Part shown: piece by piece, positions 1-8,008 of the stretch
Numbering within the stretch: position 1 is the stretch's first letter
How the letters are laid out: each line of letters begins with the position of its first letter
Assembly (NCBI GenBank): GCA_002070215.1
Contig: MWCV01000006.1
Location: forward strand, 1-64,000
Direction: 5' to 3'
From: Chloroflexi bacterium ADurb.Bin180
Lineage (GTDB): Bacteria > Chloroflexota > Anaerolineae > UBA2200
Length of the DNA stretch: 64,000 nucleotides
Made by a program: the position numbers and the translations under genes
Notes under the pieces: generated by a model
Seen by the model: only the letters and a program-made list of their open reading frames with translations
What the model was told of the DNA's origin: nothing
Database searches by the model: none

Positions 1-331
1 CCGCCACTCTCGCTTCGCCCCCCTGGCCTCGACCGAGTTCACGGTAGGCATCGGCCAGCTCGCGGCGCGCCTTCGCCGGCAGGCGGCCCTGGCGAAAAGC
101 ACTCTGCAGGAACCCGGTCTGCTCAGCACTGCCTTCCTGTTGCCGAGCTCTCTCAACTGCCTCTGCAAGTTGGTTCTCACGCACAAAGAGCTCGTAGGCC
201 TCCGTGGTCAGGCAAAAGGCGGCCGGCACCTCCAGGCCCAACGAAGAGACCAGCGCCAGATTGGCCGCTTTGGCGCCAACCCTGGTGCGGTTCGATTCAC
301 CTATGTCAGCAAGCCAGACAACTAAAGGCAT
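1..331 (-). CDS. Phosphoenolpyruvate synthase-like protein, N-terminal part (cut by window edge)
   Basis: Reading the minus strand from an ATG at 331 gives about 110 residues that stay open to the window edge. The segment GAKAANLALVSSLGLEVPA followed by TTEAYELFV is the typical beginning of the PEP/pyruvate-binding domain of PEP synthase, pyruvate phosphate dikinase and rifampicin phosphotransferase, the ATP-grasp-like part that phosphorylates a swivelling histidine domain. The catalytic His domain and the PEP-binding barrel would lie outside the window, so the exact member of the family cannot be decided. It is divergent from the Cys-rich gene starting at 359, with only 27 bases between the start codons. 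Confidence 0.82.
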   Translation of the reverse strand, partial: MPLVVWLADIGESNRTRVGAKAANLALVSSLGLEVPAAFCLTTEAYELFVRENQLAEAVERARQQEGSAEQTGFLQSAFRQGRLPAKARRELADAYRELGRGQGGEARVA

Positions 332-347
332 TGACTCACAACTGTGC

Positions 348-353
348 TAGAAT
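348..353 (+). promoter_or_regulatory. Extended -10 promoter for the Cys-rich gene, leaderless
   Basis: TGC-TAGAAT is an extended -10 element. Five bases separate it from the ATG at 359, so transcription should begin at or next to the start codon. No -35 box is seen at the right distance; TTGACT at 331-336 is only 11 bases away. Confidence 0.5.
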
Positions 354-358
354 CGGCC

Positions 359-1177
359 ATGGTCAAGCGACAAACCACTGAAAGGCTGGCCGGCCTACTC
401 GATTTCTCCCGGCACAGTCTACCTCAACCCTACGGCCAGTGGTTCCTGCGCCGGGTGCTCCTACGTCATCCGCTGCGTTCGATCAGCGGCATCTGGCGTT
501 ACCTGCGGCAGCCACAGCCAGACGCAGGACAGCATCAACTAACTGACAGCGCCAACACCGGTTTTGTTCCCGGCGCGGCGGCTGACCCCACCCGGCTGCT
601 GGTGGCCACTGGCTTTTGTGAGAAACCTTTGCCCCTTCCTGGCAGACACAACGGTTGCCCGGCAGGGCGGTTCAACCACGATTGTCTGTACCTCGATCAC
701 CTGCGGCTCGGCCCTCCCGCCGAGGCCACGGGCGAACCAGCCTGCGAGGATTGCCTGGTTCGGGTCCTCGGCCAGGCGGCCTTGCGAGCTGGAGCCTGTT
801 TTGCCATTCTTACCTCGGCGCTCGACATCGCCAAGGACGTGCTGCTCCCTGCTCTCGAGGAGCAACGCTTTACGCGCTGCCTGATAACCCTGTGCCTTTA
901 CTCGCTGGAGCCGATGGCCCTCGCGCTGAGCATCTGCCATATGGACGGTTATGTCATGGCTTTCGACACGGGCACCTGCGCTGACTTTCATCAGTGGCTG
1001 CGCGCCGACCAGGGCATCAAGTTGGAGCAGACAACGCTCCCAGAAGAGCGAGTCAGAAAGATCTTTCATCTGCTGAACTCGGTCGCCCAGCTCACTCCGT
1101 GTCCTCGCGAGTCGGCCTTCTTCGAGCGCAAGGGCAACATCTACCAGCCCGGAGCGCCCGGCTCTCTGAAGCAGTAG
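359..1177 (+). CDS. Cysteine-rich protein of unknown function
   Basis: I do not recognise this 272-residue protein. It has no signal peptide and no clear membrane segment. It contains 11 cysteines, most in the central part: one after VATGF, then GCPAG and DCLYL, a CEDC pair, and further single cysteines within the hydrophobic helices LITLCLYSLEPMALALSICH. The spacing suggests metal or Fe-S binding, but it matches no ferredoxin pattern I know. Codon use and length argue that it is real, and the opposite-strand reading is a shadow. I prefer the ATG at 359 over the GTG at 344 because the -10 box lies just before 359. It stands alone, 84 bases before maf. Confidence 0.6.
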   Translation: MVKRQTTERLAGLLDFSRHSLPQPYGQWFLRRVLLRHPLRSISGIWRYLRQPQPDAGQHQLTDSANTGFVPGAAADPTRLLVATGFCEKPLPLPGRHNGCPAGRFNHDCLYLDHLRLGPPAEATGEPACEDCLVRVLGQAALRAGACFAILTSALDIAKDVLLPALEEQRFTRCLITLCLYSLEPMALALSICHMDGYVMAFDTGTCADFHQWLRADQGIKLEQTTLPEERVRKIFHLLNSVAQLTPCPRESAFFERKGNIYQPGAPGSLKQ

Positions 1178-1248
1178 GCCCCTCGCCGTTGGACCATCAA
1201 CAGGTTGCCCACGGCCGGCGGGGCTTTTTCGCCGCGCTGCAAGTGGGC

Positions 1249-1254
1249 TATAAT
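1249..1254 (+). promoter_or_regulatory. Promoter -10 (TATAAT) of maf, leaderless
   Basis: A perfect TATAAT lies seven bases before the maf ATG at 1262, so the transcript should start at the A of the start codon or one base from it. There is no purine-rich ribosome-binding site in between. The -35 region is a T-run (1225-1230) and only weakly consensus. Confidence 0.65.
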
Positions 1255-1261
1255 CGCCCGC

Positions 1262-1930
1262 ATGCACTCAACCAGCCTACACCTCTTGCTGGCATCCGGG
1301 TCTCCCAGGCGCAGAGACCTCGTGGCCCTCCTGGGTTTGCCCTTTGTGGTGCAGCCTTCCGCTGCTGATGAGCAGACCCTCGCCTCAGAGTCCGCTTCTG
1401 ATATGGTCCTGCGGCTCTCTCGTGCCAAGGCGCAAGCTCTGTTGCCACGGGCTGATGGCAAGTTGATCCTCGCAGCCGACACCACCGTCGCCTTTCGCGG
1501 CCAGGTTCTCGGAAAGCCAGTCGACCGGCAAGACGCCGTGCTGATGCTGCGCCAGCTCAGAGGGCACACGCACACCGTGTACAGCGGGATCACGTTGCTC
1601 GACTCTGCCACCGGCGAAACCAGGGTCCAGCTTGTCGAGAGCCGCGTTGTCATGCGGCAGTACACCGACCAGGAAATCGCGGCCTATGTTGCCACCGGCG
1701 ACCCGCTGGACAAGGCGGGCTCCTACGCCATTCAGTATGCGCAATTCAGGCCCGTCGCGCGCATCAGCGGCTGCTATGCGAATGTGATGGGCCTCCCCCT
1801 GTGTCACGTCTACTGTCTGCTGCGCGACCTGAACCTGGCCCCGGCGGAGACACCACAGCGCTCCTGCGACCATTTCAACCATCGCCGATGCCGCGTCGCG
1901 CGGCAGATTCTGGCAGCGCACTGCGGCTAA
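1262..1930 (+). CDS. maf: Maf-family nucleoside triphosphate pyrophosphatase
   Basis: Maf proteins hydrolyse non-canonical or excess nucleoside triphosphates (dTTP, UTP, modified nucleotides) to the monophosphate plus pyrophosphate. The 222-residue product shows the family signatures LLLASGSPRRRDL near the N-terminus, LAADTTV in the middle, and DKAGSYAIQ with VARISGCYANVMGLPL towards the end. The last 30 residues after HVYCLLRDL go beyond the usual length of about 190-200 and look like an unconserved tail. An upstream in-frame ATG at 1205 exists, but the TATAAT at 1249 and the SPRR motif position point to 1262. The next gene follows after 48 bases. Confidence 0.93.
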   Translation: MHSTSLHLLLASGSPRRRDLVALLGLPFVVQPSAADEQTLASESASDMVLRLSRAKAQALLPRADGKLILAADTTVAFRGQVLGKPVDRQDAVLMLRQLRGHTHTVYSGITLLDSATGETRVQLVESRVVMRQYTDQEIAAYVATGDPLDKAGSYAIQYAQFRPVARISGCYANVMGLPLCHVYCLLRDLNLAPAETPQRSCDHFNHRRCRVARQILAAHCG

Positions 1931-1978
1931 CCCGATTACCGGCCAACCGCGCACTTCCCGAGAAAGGCTCATCAGCTC

Positions 1979-2845
1979 ATGCCACAACCCTACGGGAGCC
2001 AGAGTATGGTCGATACACTGCGCCGCGTGGTCGTTCGCCGGCCCGAGGAGGCTTTTGCCTCGGCCGATCCAGTGGCCTGGCACTATGCCGGCAGACCCGA
2101 CCTCGACATCGCTCGCCAGGAGCACGACGCGCTTGTGGCCGTGCTCATCCAGGCAGGCGCCGAGGTGTTGTACCAGGACGAGCCCTCGGCCAACCTGGCA
2201 GACGCTATCTTTGTTCACGACCCAGCGATTGTCACCTCTGCCGGAGCCATCATCCTGCGAATGGGCAAGGTTTTGCGGCGCGGCGAGGAGGCAGCCATGG
2301 CGCGCTGCTTTTCCCGGGCTGGCGTCCCGCTCCTGTACACCCTCCACGGCGAGGCGACAGCCGAAGGCGGCGACCTGCTGTGGCTCGATCACCATACCCT
2401 CGCCGTCGGCCAGGGTTTTCGCACCAACGCCGCGGGGCTGGCCCAGCTCTGTGAGGCACTCGCAGGCCTGAAAGTTGAGGTTGTTCCCGTCCCCCTGCCC
2501 TGCTTCGGAGGAGCGGATGCCTGCCTGCACCTCATGTCGCTGATCAGTGTGATTGACCACGACCTGGCAGTGGTCTACTCGCGGCTCTTGCCGGTGCCTT
2601 TCTGGAAGCTGCTGCGCGAGCGAGGGTTCAACCTGATTGAGGTTCCAGATGAGGAGTTTCCCACAATGGGGCCCAATGTCCTGGCCCTGTCTCCGGGCAA
2701 CTGCGTCATGCTGGAGGGCAACCCGCTCACGAGGCAACGTCTGGAAAAAGCCGGCTGTCAGGTGAGTACTATCGCTGGCCGCGAGATGTCGTTCAAGGCG
2801 GAGGGCGGGCCAACCTGCCTGACCCGCCCGGTGTGGCGAGCCTGA
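1979..2845 (+). CDS. Dimethylarginine dimethylaminohydrolase-like / amidinotransferase-fold hydrolase
   Basis: The 288-residue protein belongs to the guanidino-group modifying superfamily (DDAH, arginine deiminase, amidinotransferases), which use Cys-His-Glu/Asp to attack a guanidinium carbon. Visible landmarks are FVHDPAIV (the family F-x-x-D region), EGGDLLWLD, the histidine region GADACLHLMSLIS, and the probable nucleophile in GGPTCLTRP close to the C-terminus. The substrate could be methylarginine, arginine or another guanidino compound; the sequence does not settle this. It follows maf on the same strand and ends one base before the convergent adenine deaminase stop. Confidence 0.85.
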   Translation: MPQPYGSQSMVDTLRRVVVRRPEEAFASADPVAWHYAGRPDLDIARQEHDALVAVLIQAGAEVLYQDEPSANLADAIFVHDPAIVTSAGAIILRMGKVLRRGEEAAMARCFSRAGVPLLYTLHGEATAEGGDLLWLDHHTLAVGQGFRTNAAGLAQLCEALAGLKVEVVPVPLPCFGGADACLHLMSLISVIDHDLAVVYSRLLPVPFWKLLRERGFNLIEVPDEEFPTMGPNVLALSPGNCVMLEGNPLTRQRLEKAGCQVSTIAGREMSFKAEGGPTCLTRPVWRA

Positions 2846-2846
2846 A

Positions 2847-4556
2847 CTATGCCTCGAACAGAGGCACAAAGCGGAACTGTGTCACATCCACCAGACCACG
2901 ATCTGTGAGCTTGAGTGCCGGGATCACTGGCAGGGCCAGGAACGACAACGTCATAAACGGATCGTGCAAATCCGACCCGAGATCGTGCGCTGCTGTCAGC
3001 AGGACCTGGAGTCCATGGTTGACTTCTTCGTAGGGCCGGTCCGACACCAGCCCGGCGATGGGCAGCGGCAGAGCCGCCTGTATGTTGCCCTCGTCTACTA
3101 CCACTAGCCCACCGCGCATGCGTTCGATCTCTCGTGCCGCCAGAAGCATATCGGCGTCGTTTGTCCCCACCACGATCACGTTATGTGAATCGTGAGCCAC
3201 CGACGAGCCAAGCGCACCACGGCGCAGCTTGAGGCCCTTGACAAAGCCCAGACCCACATTGCCCGATGACAGGTGGCGCTCGATTACGGCCATCTTGAGG
3301 ATGTCCCGTTCCGGGTCGGCCACGGCCAGGTCGCCCTCGATCGTGACCTCTTCAATCAGACTGTCCGTGACGATCGAGTCAGGAATCACCCCGATCACCT
3401 TGGCGTGGGTGCCGGCAGCGGGAATTCGCAGGTCGCGCGCATTGTGCCAGTTGATGTTCATCGAGCTGCGCAGAGGCACGTCTTTGGGCTTGACCGGAAG
3501 GGGCAGCAGTTTGCCATCCTGCGCTACGAGCTGGCCGCGGCGGTACACCCGACGCACGGATACCTCGCGCAGGTCATCCAGCACCACCAGATCCGCACTC
3601 ATGCCCGGGCCAATTCCGCCCTTGTCCTTCAGACCAAAATAGCGCGCAGTGTTGATGGTGGCCATTTGAATGGCCGTTACAGGATCCAGTCCCAGTCGGA
3701 TGGCCTCGCGCACGATATAGTTGATATGCCCTTCTTCCAGAAGGTCCGGCAAATGGCGGTCGTCAGTCACGAACATGCAGTTGGCCGAATTGCCCGGGGT
3801 GACAGCAGGCAGAAGGTCGCGGAGATTACGCGCCGTAGTCCCCTCTCGAATCATCAAGTGCATGCCCAGTTGCAGCTTTTCGGTGGCTTCGCTGGCCGTG
3901 GTGCACTCGTGGTCCGACCCGATGCCGGCGGCCACATAGGCGCACAGGTCGTGGCCGGTCAACCCGGGCGCATGCCCATCGATGGCCTTGCCGGCGGCAG
4001 CACGGATCTTGTTCATGACCTCGGCGTCGCGAAAGATCACGCCGGGATAGTTCATCACCTCGCCGAGACCCAGTACCCACTCGCTGCCGAACATAGCCAA
4101 GAGATCCTCAGCGGTCAGCCGCGAGCCAGCGGTCTCCATTTCGGTAGAAGGTACGCAAGAGGGCAGCATGATGTAGACGCTAAAAGGGGTGCGTTTGCTC
4201 GACTCGAGGATGTACCTGATGCCGTCGAGACCCAGTACGTTCGCCATTTCGTGGGGGTCGCAGATGACGGTAGTCGTACCCTGAGGAACGACGACGCGGG
4301 CGAACTCGGCCACGCGCAGCATCGAGCTTTCGAGGTGCATGTGCCCATCGATGAACCCGGGGCACAGGTATTGCCCGTTCAGGTCCACGACCTGACGGGC
4401 CCTGTACTCTCCAAAGCCAACCACCCGATCCTGATGGACAGCCACGTCCGCCGGGTGGATCTGACCGGAGAAGACATTGACCAATTGAGCGTTCTTGAGC
4501 AGCAGGTCGACTTCTACTTCGCCGCGTGCGACCTGTACGAGCTCTTCAAGAAGCAT
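2847..4556 (-). CDS. ade: Adenine deaminase
   Basis: The enzyme converts adenine to hypoxanthine and ammonia in purine salvage. The 569-residue product has the amidohydrolase metal motif PGFIDGHMHLESSML, the conserved CDPHEMANVLG, IDGHAPGL with SDHECTT, and VTDDRHLPDL, all in the order found in bacterial adenine deaminases, followed by the family C-terminal domain (GVIPDSIVTDSLIEE). I chose the ATG at 4556 because it has a GGGG-rich ribosome-binding site and starts LLEELVQVARGEVEVDLL as in relatives. The upstream TTG at 4583 overlaps the -10 box. With the nucleoside transporter at 10-17 kb and udk at 20 kb, it fits purine use. Confidence 0.95.
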   Translation of the reverse strand: MLLEELVQVARGEVEVDLLLKNAQLVNVFSGQIHPADVAVHQDRVVGFGEYRARQVVDLNGQYLCPGFIDGHMHLESSMLRVAEFARVVVPQGTTTVICDPHEMANVLGLDGIRYILESSKRTPFSVYIMLPSCVPSTEMETAGSRLTAEDLLAMFGSEWVLGLGEVMNYPGVIFRDAEVMNKIRAAAGKAIDGHAPGLTGHDLCAYVAAGIGSDHECTTASEATEKLQLGMHLMIREGTTARNLRDLLPAVTPGNSANCMFVTDDRHLPDLLEEGHINYIVREAIRLGLDPVTAIQMATINTARYFGLKDKGGIGPGMSADLVVLDDLREVSVRRVYRRGQLVAQDGKLLPLPVKPKDVPLRSSMNINWHNARDLRIPAAGTHAKVIGVIPDSIVTDSLIEEVTIEGDLAVADPERDILKMAVIERHLSSGNVGLGFVKGLKLRRGALGSSVAHDSHNVIVVGTNDADMLLAAREIERMRGGLVVVDEGNIQAALPLPIAGLVSDRPYEEVNHGLQVLLTAAHDLGSDLHDPFMTLSFLALPVIPALKLTDRGLVDVTQFRFVPLFEA

Positions 4557-4582
4557 CCTTGCCCCCCTGACAGCTTTTCGCA

Positions 4583-4588
4583 ATTATA
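4583..4588 (-). promoter_or_regulatory. Promoter -10 (TATAAT) of ade
   Basis: A perfect TATAAT on the minus strand predicts a transcript start near 4576 and a leader of about 20 bases with a G-rich ribosome-binding site before the ATG at 4556. The -35 is poor (TTTTTG at 17 bases). Confidence 0.5.
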
Positions 4589-4677
4589 CACAGGAGTGGC
4601 AGGCACAAAAATGGGAGACACTCCGTGGCTTCCGGGAGAGGCAGTGGTCTGAAAGCGGCCCTGTCAGGCTAGCCGAC

Positions 4678-5787
4678 CTAGCTCTGTCTGGCAAACATAG
4701 TCTGAATCCAGTACTCGGGCAGCTCGTGATCTGCCCAGTAGTGGTCGGTCAGGTCAGGGCGGTAGAGCTGCTCCACCTGTCCTGCATCAAAAGTGGTCTG
4801 AGGCTGGATCACGACCGGCGTCACGCTTTCGCCCGAGAGCACCAATGACACGACGTCGATTGCTTTGCGCCCGAGTTTGGTGCTGCCCCCAAAGCCCAGG
4901 AAGGTTACCTCATGCTCCCGCGCTGTTCGCAGCCAGCCATTGTTGTCATCGGCACCGGCCACCGGAGGAATGGCCAGACCCCGCTCCACCAACGCCTCGA
5001 CCGCGCCTTGCGCCACGGTGCCGTGGTTCACCACCAGTCCGGCCGGGGCAGGCCCATTGGACAGAGCCACGAGCATCGCTCTCTTTGCTTCGGCGGGTGT
5101 CCAAAAACTGGTGAGATAGTCTACCTGCAGCGCAGTGGACTTGCTCAGCGCACTGCGAGCGCTCTTGAGCCAGGCCGGGCCGCTGCCCTGACACGGCTCA
5201 CTCTGAATCACCACGACCCTGCCCCCCGGCACCCGCTCGAGCAGCCACGCGACACTGGCCCTGGCGCGTTCCTCTTCATCTGTGGTGACCCAGGCAACGG
5301 TCTTGGCCCCTTCGAGCGGACCAGAAGCCAGAACCACCGGCAGGCCACGATCTGATGCCTGGTTGACTGCCGAAGCTACATACGGCGAGTTCATTGGCTC
5401 CACCAGAAGCAGATGAATACCCTGGCCTGCGAGCTGCTCGATATCCAGGGCCTGCTTGTCTGCATCCCAGTTGGCAGAGAGCGCCAGCCCGCCCCAGAAC
5501 CGGCCCTGGTGCAGCTCCTTCATGGCATATTCCAGGTGAGCACTGTACATGATCCACCACGACGACAGGTCTCCCAGTGCCGACCGGCCGATTCGCCAGG
5601 GCGGCGTTTGCCGATACCCCTGCGGGCCGGTCGTAGGAGTAGACACCGGCGTGGCCGGCGGTTCGGTGCTACGACAGCCTCCCAGCAGGGTGCAGAGGCC
5701 GGCCGCACCCAGCCCGACCAGAAAATCCCGCCGACTCAGTTCGGCATTACCTGCCGTCCTCACTTTGTCGCCTCGTGCGCGTGCCAT
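4678..5787 (-). CDS. Tat-exported lipoprotein, periplasmic-binding-protein type 1 (ribose-binding-like)
   Basis: The N-terminus has a twin-arginine signal (SRRDFLVGLGAAG) followed by a lipobox (LLGGC), so the protein should be folded in the cytoplasm, exported by Tat and lipid-anchored. A short Thr/Pro-rich linker then leads into a two-lobe sugar-binding-protein fold: WWIMYSAHLEYAMKEL, the DADKQALDIEQLAGQGIHLL type hinge region, GADDNNGWLRTA and FGGSTKLGRKAIDVV. The ligand is unknown; relatives bind sugars or autoinducers. No ABC permease or ATPase lies beside it, so it is an orphan binding protein or a sensor part. Its promoter (TTGACA-N17-CATAAT) ends 8 bases before the ATG. Confidence 0.82.
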   Translation of the reverse strand: MARARGDKVRTAGNAELSRRDFLVGLGAAGLCTLLGGCRSTEPPATPVSTPTTGPQGYRQTPPWRIGRSALGDLSSWWIMYSAHLEYAMKELHQGRFWGGLALSANWDADKQALDIEQLAGQGIHLLLVEPMNSPYVASAVNQASDRGLPVVLASGPLEGAKTVAWVTTDEEERARASVAWLLERVPGGRVVVIQSEPCQGSGPAWLKSARSALSKSTALQVDYLTSFWTPAEAKRAMLVALSNGPAPAGLVVNHGTVAQGAVEALVERGLAIPPVAGADDNNGWLRTAREHEVTFLGFGGSTKLGRKAIDVVSLVLSGESVTPVVIQPQTTFDAGQVEQLYRPDLTDHYWADHELPEYWIQTMFARQS

Positions 5788-5795
5788 AGACCGCC

Positions 5796-5824
5796 ATTAT
5801 GCCAGCAAGCACAAGGGCTGTCAA
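5796..5824 (-). promoter_or_regulatory. Promoter of the Tat-lipoprotein gene, near leaderless
   Basis: On the minus strand TTGACA (5824-5819), a 17-base spacer and CATAAT (5801-5796) are followed 8 bases later by the ATG at 5787. The -35 boxes of this promoter and the divergent one at 5835 are only 10 bases apart. Confidence 0.7.
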
Positions 5825-5834
5825 TCATTTTGCA

Positions 5835-5863
5835 TTGACAAGCGCCCTGGCCTGTGATAGAAT
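5835..5863 (+). promoter_or_regulatory. Strong promoter of the structured leader / PIN-TRAM operon
   Basis: TTGACA (5835-5840), exactly 17 bases, then TAGAAT (5858-5863). Expected transcript start near 5870, some 290 bases before the first start codon. Confidence 0.75.
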
Positions 5864-5869
5864 CCTGAC

Positions 5870-6162
5870 AAGCGCTGGCCAGTAGGTTCGTGTTTGCTTT
5901 CTGGCACTGGCCGCGGCGGCGCCTTGTACCTCTGCTGACTGCAACACGACCGCCCCGGCTGGCTACACAGAACTCGCGTTGGAGCTTGCTGGCGCGGCGC
6001 CGCTGATGCTCCTATACCACATCGGAGGGCGCCCAGCTCGGTGCGCTCTCTTGCTTATCCGGCTCCCCCTCTCGGGAAAGGAGGTGAGCTCAGGGAGTCC
6101 GGCTCTCTGCCCGACCAGGCGGCCGGGTGACCGACAACTGATCGTATTATCCAGGAGGATTC
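5870..6162 (+). promoter_or_regulatory. Long structured 5' leader with four successive hairpins
   Basis: This 290-base stretch holds no convincing gene. Hairpin 1 pairs GGCCAGT (5877-5883) with ACTGGCC (5906-5912). Hairpin 2 pairs GGAGC (5981-5985) with GCTCC (6008-6012) and encloses a GGCG/CGCC stem. Hairpin 3 pairs GAGGGCGC (6025-6032) with GCGCTCTC (6043-6050). Hairpin 4 pairs CCGGCTCCC (6059-6067) with GGGAG-T-CCGG (6093-6102) and encloses CCTC/GAGG. A good ribosome-binding site (AGGAGG, 6153-6158) ends the leader. It could be a cis-regulatory RNA or a separate small RNA. I cannot assign it to a riboswitch class, and it lacks the SRP-RNA and T-box signature sequences. Confidence 0.5.
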
Positions 6163-7245
6163 ATGAAGATCGAACTCATCGCCCGAATTATCGGGGCATT
6201 AGTCTTGTCCTTTGCAGCATGGCGGCTCGGCTACGCTGTTACCAGCGAGGCACAGCCTCTCTATCAGTACATTACCAGGTGGCTTGGCGAGACGGGGGTC
6301 ATCTTCCTTCCCTATCTCTTTGGTGTCGTCGGAGCCACTATCGGCATGCTGTTCACGCCTCACCTCACCACGCGGCCCTTCTTCTGGCTGCGCGGCAAGA
6401 TTCGTCAACTGCCCGTGCCGACGCTGGTCGCTGCCCTTGTCGGACTGGTCATCGGGCTCATCATCTCGGCGTTGCTCGCACTTCCTCTCTCGGTTCTGCC
6501 CACCCCACTCGGCGAGATCCTTCCCTTTGCCTCCGCGGTGCTGTGCAGCTATCTCGGGGTCATGGTCATGGTCACTCGCGAGAAAGAGATCTTTGGTCTG
6601 CTGGGAGTCCGCTTCCTCAAGGACCGGCTCTCCCGCAAAGAGAAGGAAGAAACGGTACTGCTCGATACGAGTGTCATCATCGATGGGCGCATCGCCGATA
6701 TCAGCCAGACGGGCTTTATCCACGGCACGGTCGTCATCCCGCGGTTTGTTTTGAACGAACTGCAGCACATTGCCGACTCGCCCGATGTCTTGCGACGAAA
6801 CAGAGGGCGCCGCGGTCTGGACATGCTCAACAAGCTGCAGAAGGAATCCAAGGCTCCGATCAAGATCAGCGATGTCGACGTGCCGGAAGCCAGGGAAGTC
6901 GACAGCAAGCTGGTGCGCCTGGCCAAGGATCTCGGCTGTCCCATTATCACCAATGACTATAACCTGAACCGTGTCGCCGAGCTGGAGGGCATCCGCGTTC
7001 TGAACATCAACGAGCTGGCCAATGCGGTCAAGACCGTTGTCCTCCCCGGAGAGAGTCTGACCGTCAACATCATCCAGGAAGGCAAGGAGCTCGGCCAGGG
7101 AGTGGGCTACCTCGATGACGGCACGATGGTCGTCATTGAGGATGGCCGCCGGTACATCGACCAGACCATTGAAGTAACTGTCACTCGCGTCCTGCAGACC
7201 GTCGCCGGTCGGATGATCTTTGCGCAGTTAACCGGCCGGCGTTAA
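6163..7245 (+). CDS. YacL-type membrane protein with PIN and TRAM domains
   Basis: The first 140 residues hold four membrane segments; then comes a PIN nuclease-type domain beginning ETVLLDTSVIIDGRIADI, with later acidic residues in the DVPEAREVDSKLVRLAKDL and IITNDYNLNRVAEL regions. The C-terminus (GESLTVNIIQEGKELGQGV) is a TRAM RNA-binding domain. The arrangement and the 360-residue length match the YacL/PilT-TRAM family found beside cysS and rlmB in many Gram-positive bacteria and Chloroflexi. The role is probably RNA cleavage or binding at the membrane, but no substrate is established. It heads an operon with the next three genes. Confidence 0.9.
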   Translation: MKIELIARIIGALVLSFAAWRLGYAVTSEAQPLYQYITRWLGETGVIFLPYLFGVVGATIGMLFTPHLTTRPFFWLRGKIRQLPVPTLVAALVGLVIGLIISALLALPLSVLPTPLGEILPFASAVLCSYLGVMVMVTREKEIFGLLGVRFLKDRLSRKEKEETVLLDTSVIIDGRIADISQTGFIHGTVVIPRFVLNELQHIADSPDVLRRNRGRRGLDMLNKLQKESKAPIKISDVDVPEAREVDSKLVRLAKDLGCPIITNDYNLNRVAELEGIRVLNINELANAVKTVVLPGESLTVNIIQEGKELGQGVGYLDDGTMVVIEDGRRYIDQTIEVTVTRVLQTVAGRMIFAQLTGRR

Positions 7246-7276
7246 GCTCTAGCCTGGCAAAGGGCGGTGATAGACT

Positions 7277-8008
7277 GTGCCAATCGTCACGCTGTCGAGA
7301 CAACTTGGCGCCGGCGGCTCGGAAATCGCTGCCGGGGTGGCAAAGGCTCTTGGCCTGCGCATCATCGACGGCACGGCCATCGACGAGGCAGCTCGCAAGT
7401 GCGGAGTGCCAGAGCTGGCGCTCGATGAGCTCGGTTTCGAAGGTCGCCGCGGCCTGATTCAGCGCATCCTTGACGCGCTCAAAGCCTCTCCTGCCGTCCC
7501 CAGTCTGGTAGAGATGGAACGACGCGAGTCATTGCTGCCCATCTCCGCGTCACCGCCGCGCGGCGCCTTCACTCCGGCTTTGCCGCTGCTCAGCACGGCG
7601 ATGGATGACTATGTGCGTATGATGGGCATCGTCATCCAGGACATGGCGCGGGAGAACAACGTACTGATCATCGGACGGGCCAGTCAAATGCTGCTCCGCG
7701 ACAACCCGCAGGCTCTACACCTGCAAGTGGTCGCGCCGCTAGCCCGCCGCGTCGCCAAACTCATGGCTCAGAGCACTCTTGGCCAAAGAGAGGCCACCCA
7801 GCGCATCCTGGCCAGCGATGAGGCCCGCCGCGAGTTCCTGCGACGCTACTATGCAGTGAACTGGCTCGACCCGCAGCTCTATGACCTGGTCATCAACACG
7901 GGGCGGGTATCCATTGCTACCGCAGTGCAACTCGCCGTGATGACCCAGGTCCAGCGACTCGTGCCAGAGGCTTCCCCTACCGAAAGGAGACCTGACCTTG
8001 GCTCTTAG
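7277..8008 (+). CDS. Cytidylate-kinase-like family protein
   Basis: The protein begins with a P-loop variant (VTLSRQLGAGGSEIAAGVAKALG) typical of the AAK6 cytidylate-kinase-like family, in which the usual GKS is replaced by GGSE. It then has IIGRASQMLLRD and a C-terminal part with RRYYAVNWLDPQLYDLVINTGRVS, all family hallmarks. The 243-residue length is normal. It probably phosphorylates a small nucleotide-like substrate, but no member of this subfamily that I can name fixes the substrate. The start is GTG at 7277 with a weak GGGCGG site. It overlaps the cysS start by 11 bases, so translation is likely coupled. Confidence 0.8.
   Translation: MPIVTLSRQLGAGGSEIAAGVAKALGLRIIDGTAIDEAARKCGVPELALDELGFEGRRGLIQRILDALKASPAVPSLVEMERRESLLPISASPPRGAFTPALPLLSTAMDDYVRMMGIVIQDMARENNVLIIGRASQMLLRDNPQALHLQVVAPLARRVAKLMAQSTLGQREATQRILASDEARREFLRRYYAVNWLDPQLYDLVINTGRVSIATAVQLAVMTQVQRLVPEASPTERRPDLGS

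Noticed and set aside
331-353. TTGACT with TAGAAT as a -35/-10 pair
   Set aside because: The spacer is only 11 bases; I kept only the extended -10 element.
1204-1240. CGGCG-GGGCTTTTT-CGCCG as a terminator before maf
   Set aside because: The stem is only 5 bp and the T-run lies in the loop rather than behind the stem.
1385-2869. Open frame of 494 codons on the minus strand
   Set aside because: It covers maf and the DDAH-like gene in antisense, with no domain and no ribosome-binding site.
3273-4652. Open frame of 459 codons on the plus strand
   Set aside because: Antisense to adenine deaminase, whose motifs are unmistakable.
6061-6102. GGGAAAGGAGG loop considered as part of an SRP RNA
   Set aside because: The conserved SRP tip sequence (GGUCCGGAAGGGAGCAGC type) is absent, and this stem has a different loop.
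5979-6956. Open frame of 325 codons through the structured leader into the PIN-TRAM gene
   Set aside because: Out of frame with the PIN-TRAM gene, odd composition (many Arg, His, Ser) and no ribosome-binding site; the leader stems explain the sequence better.
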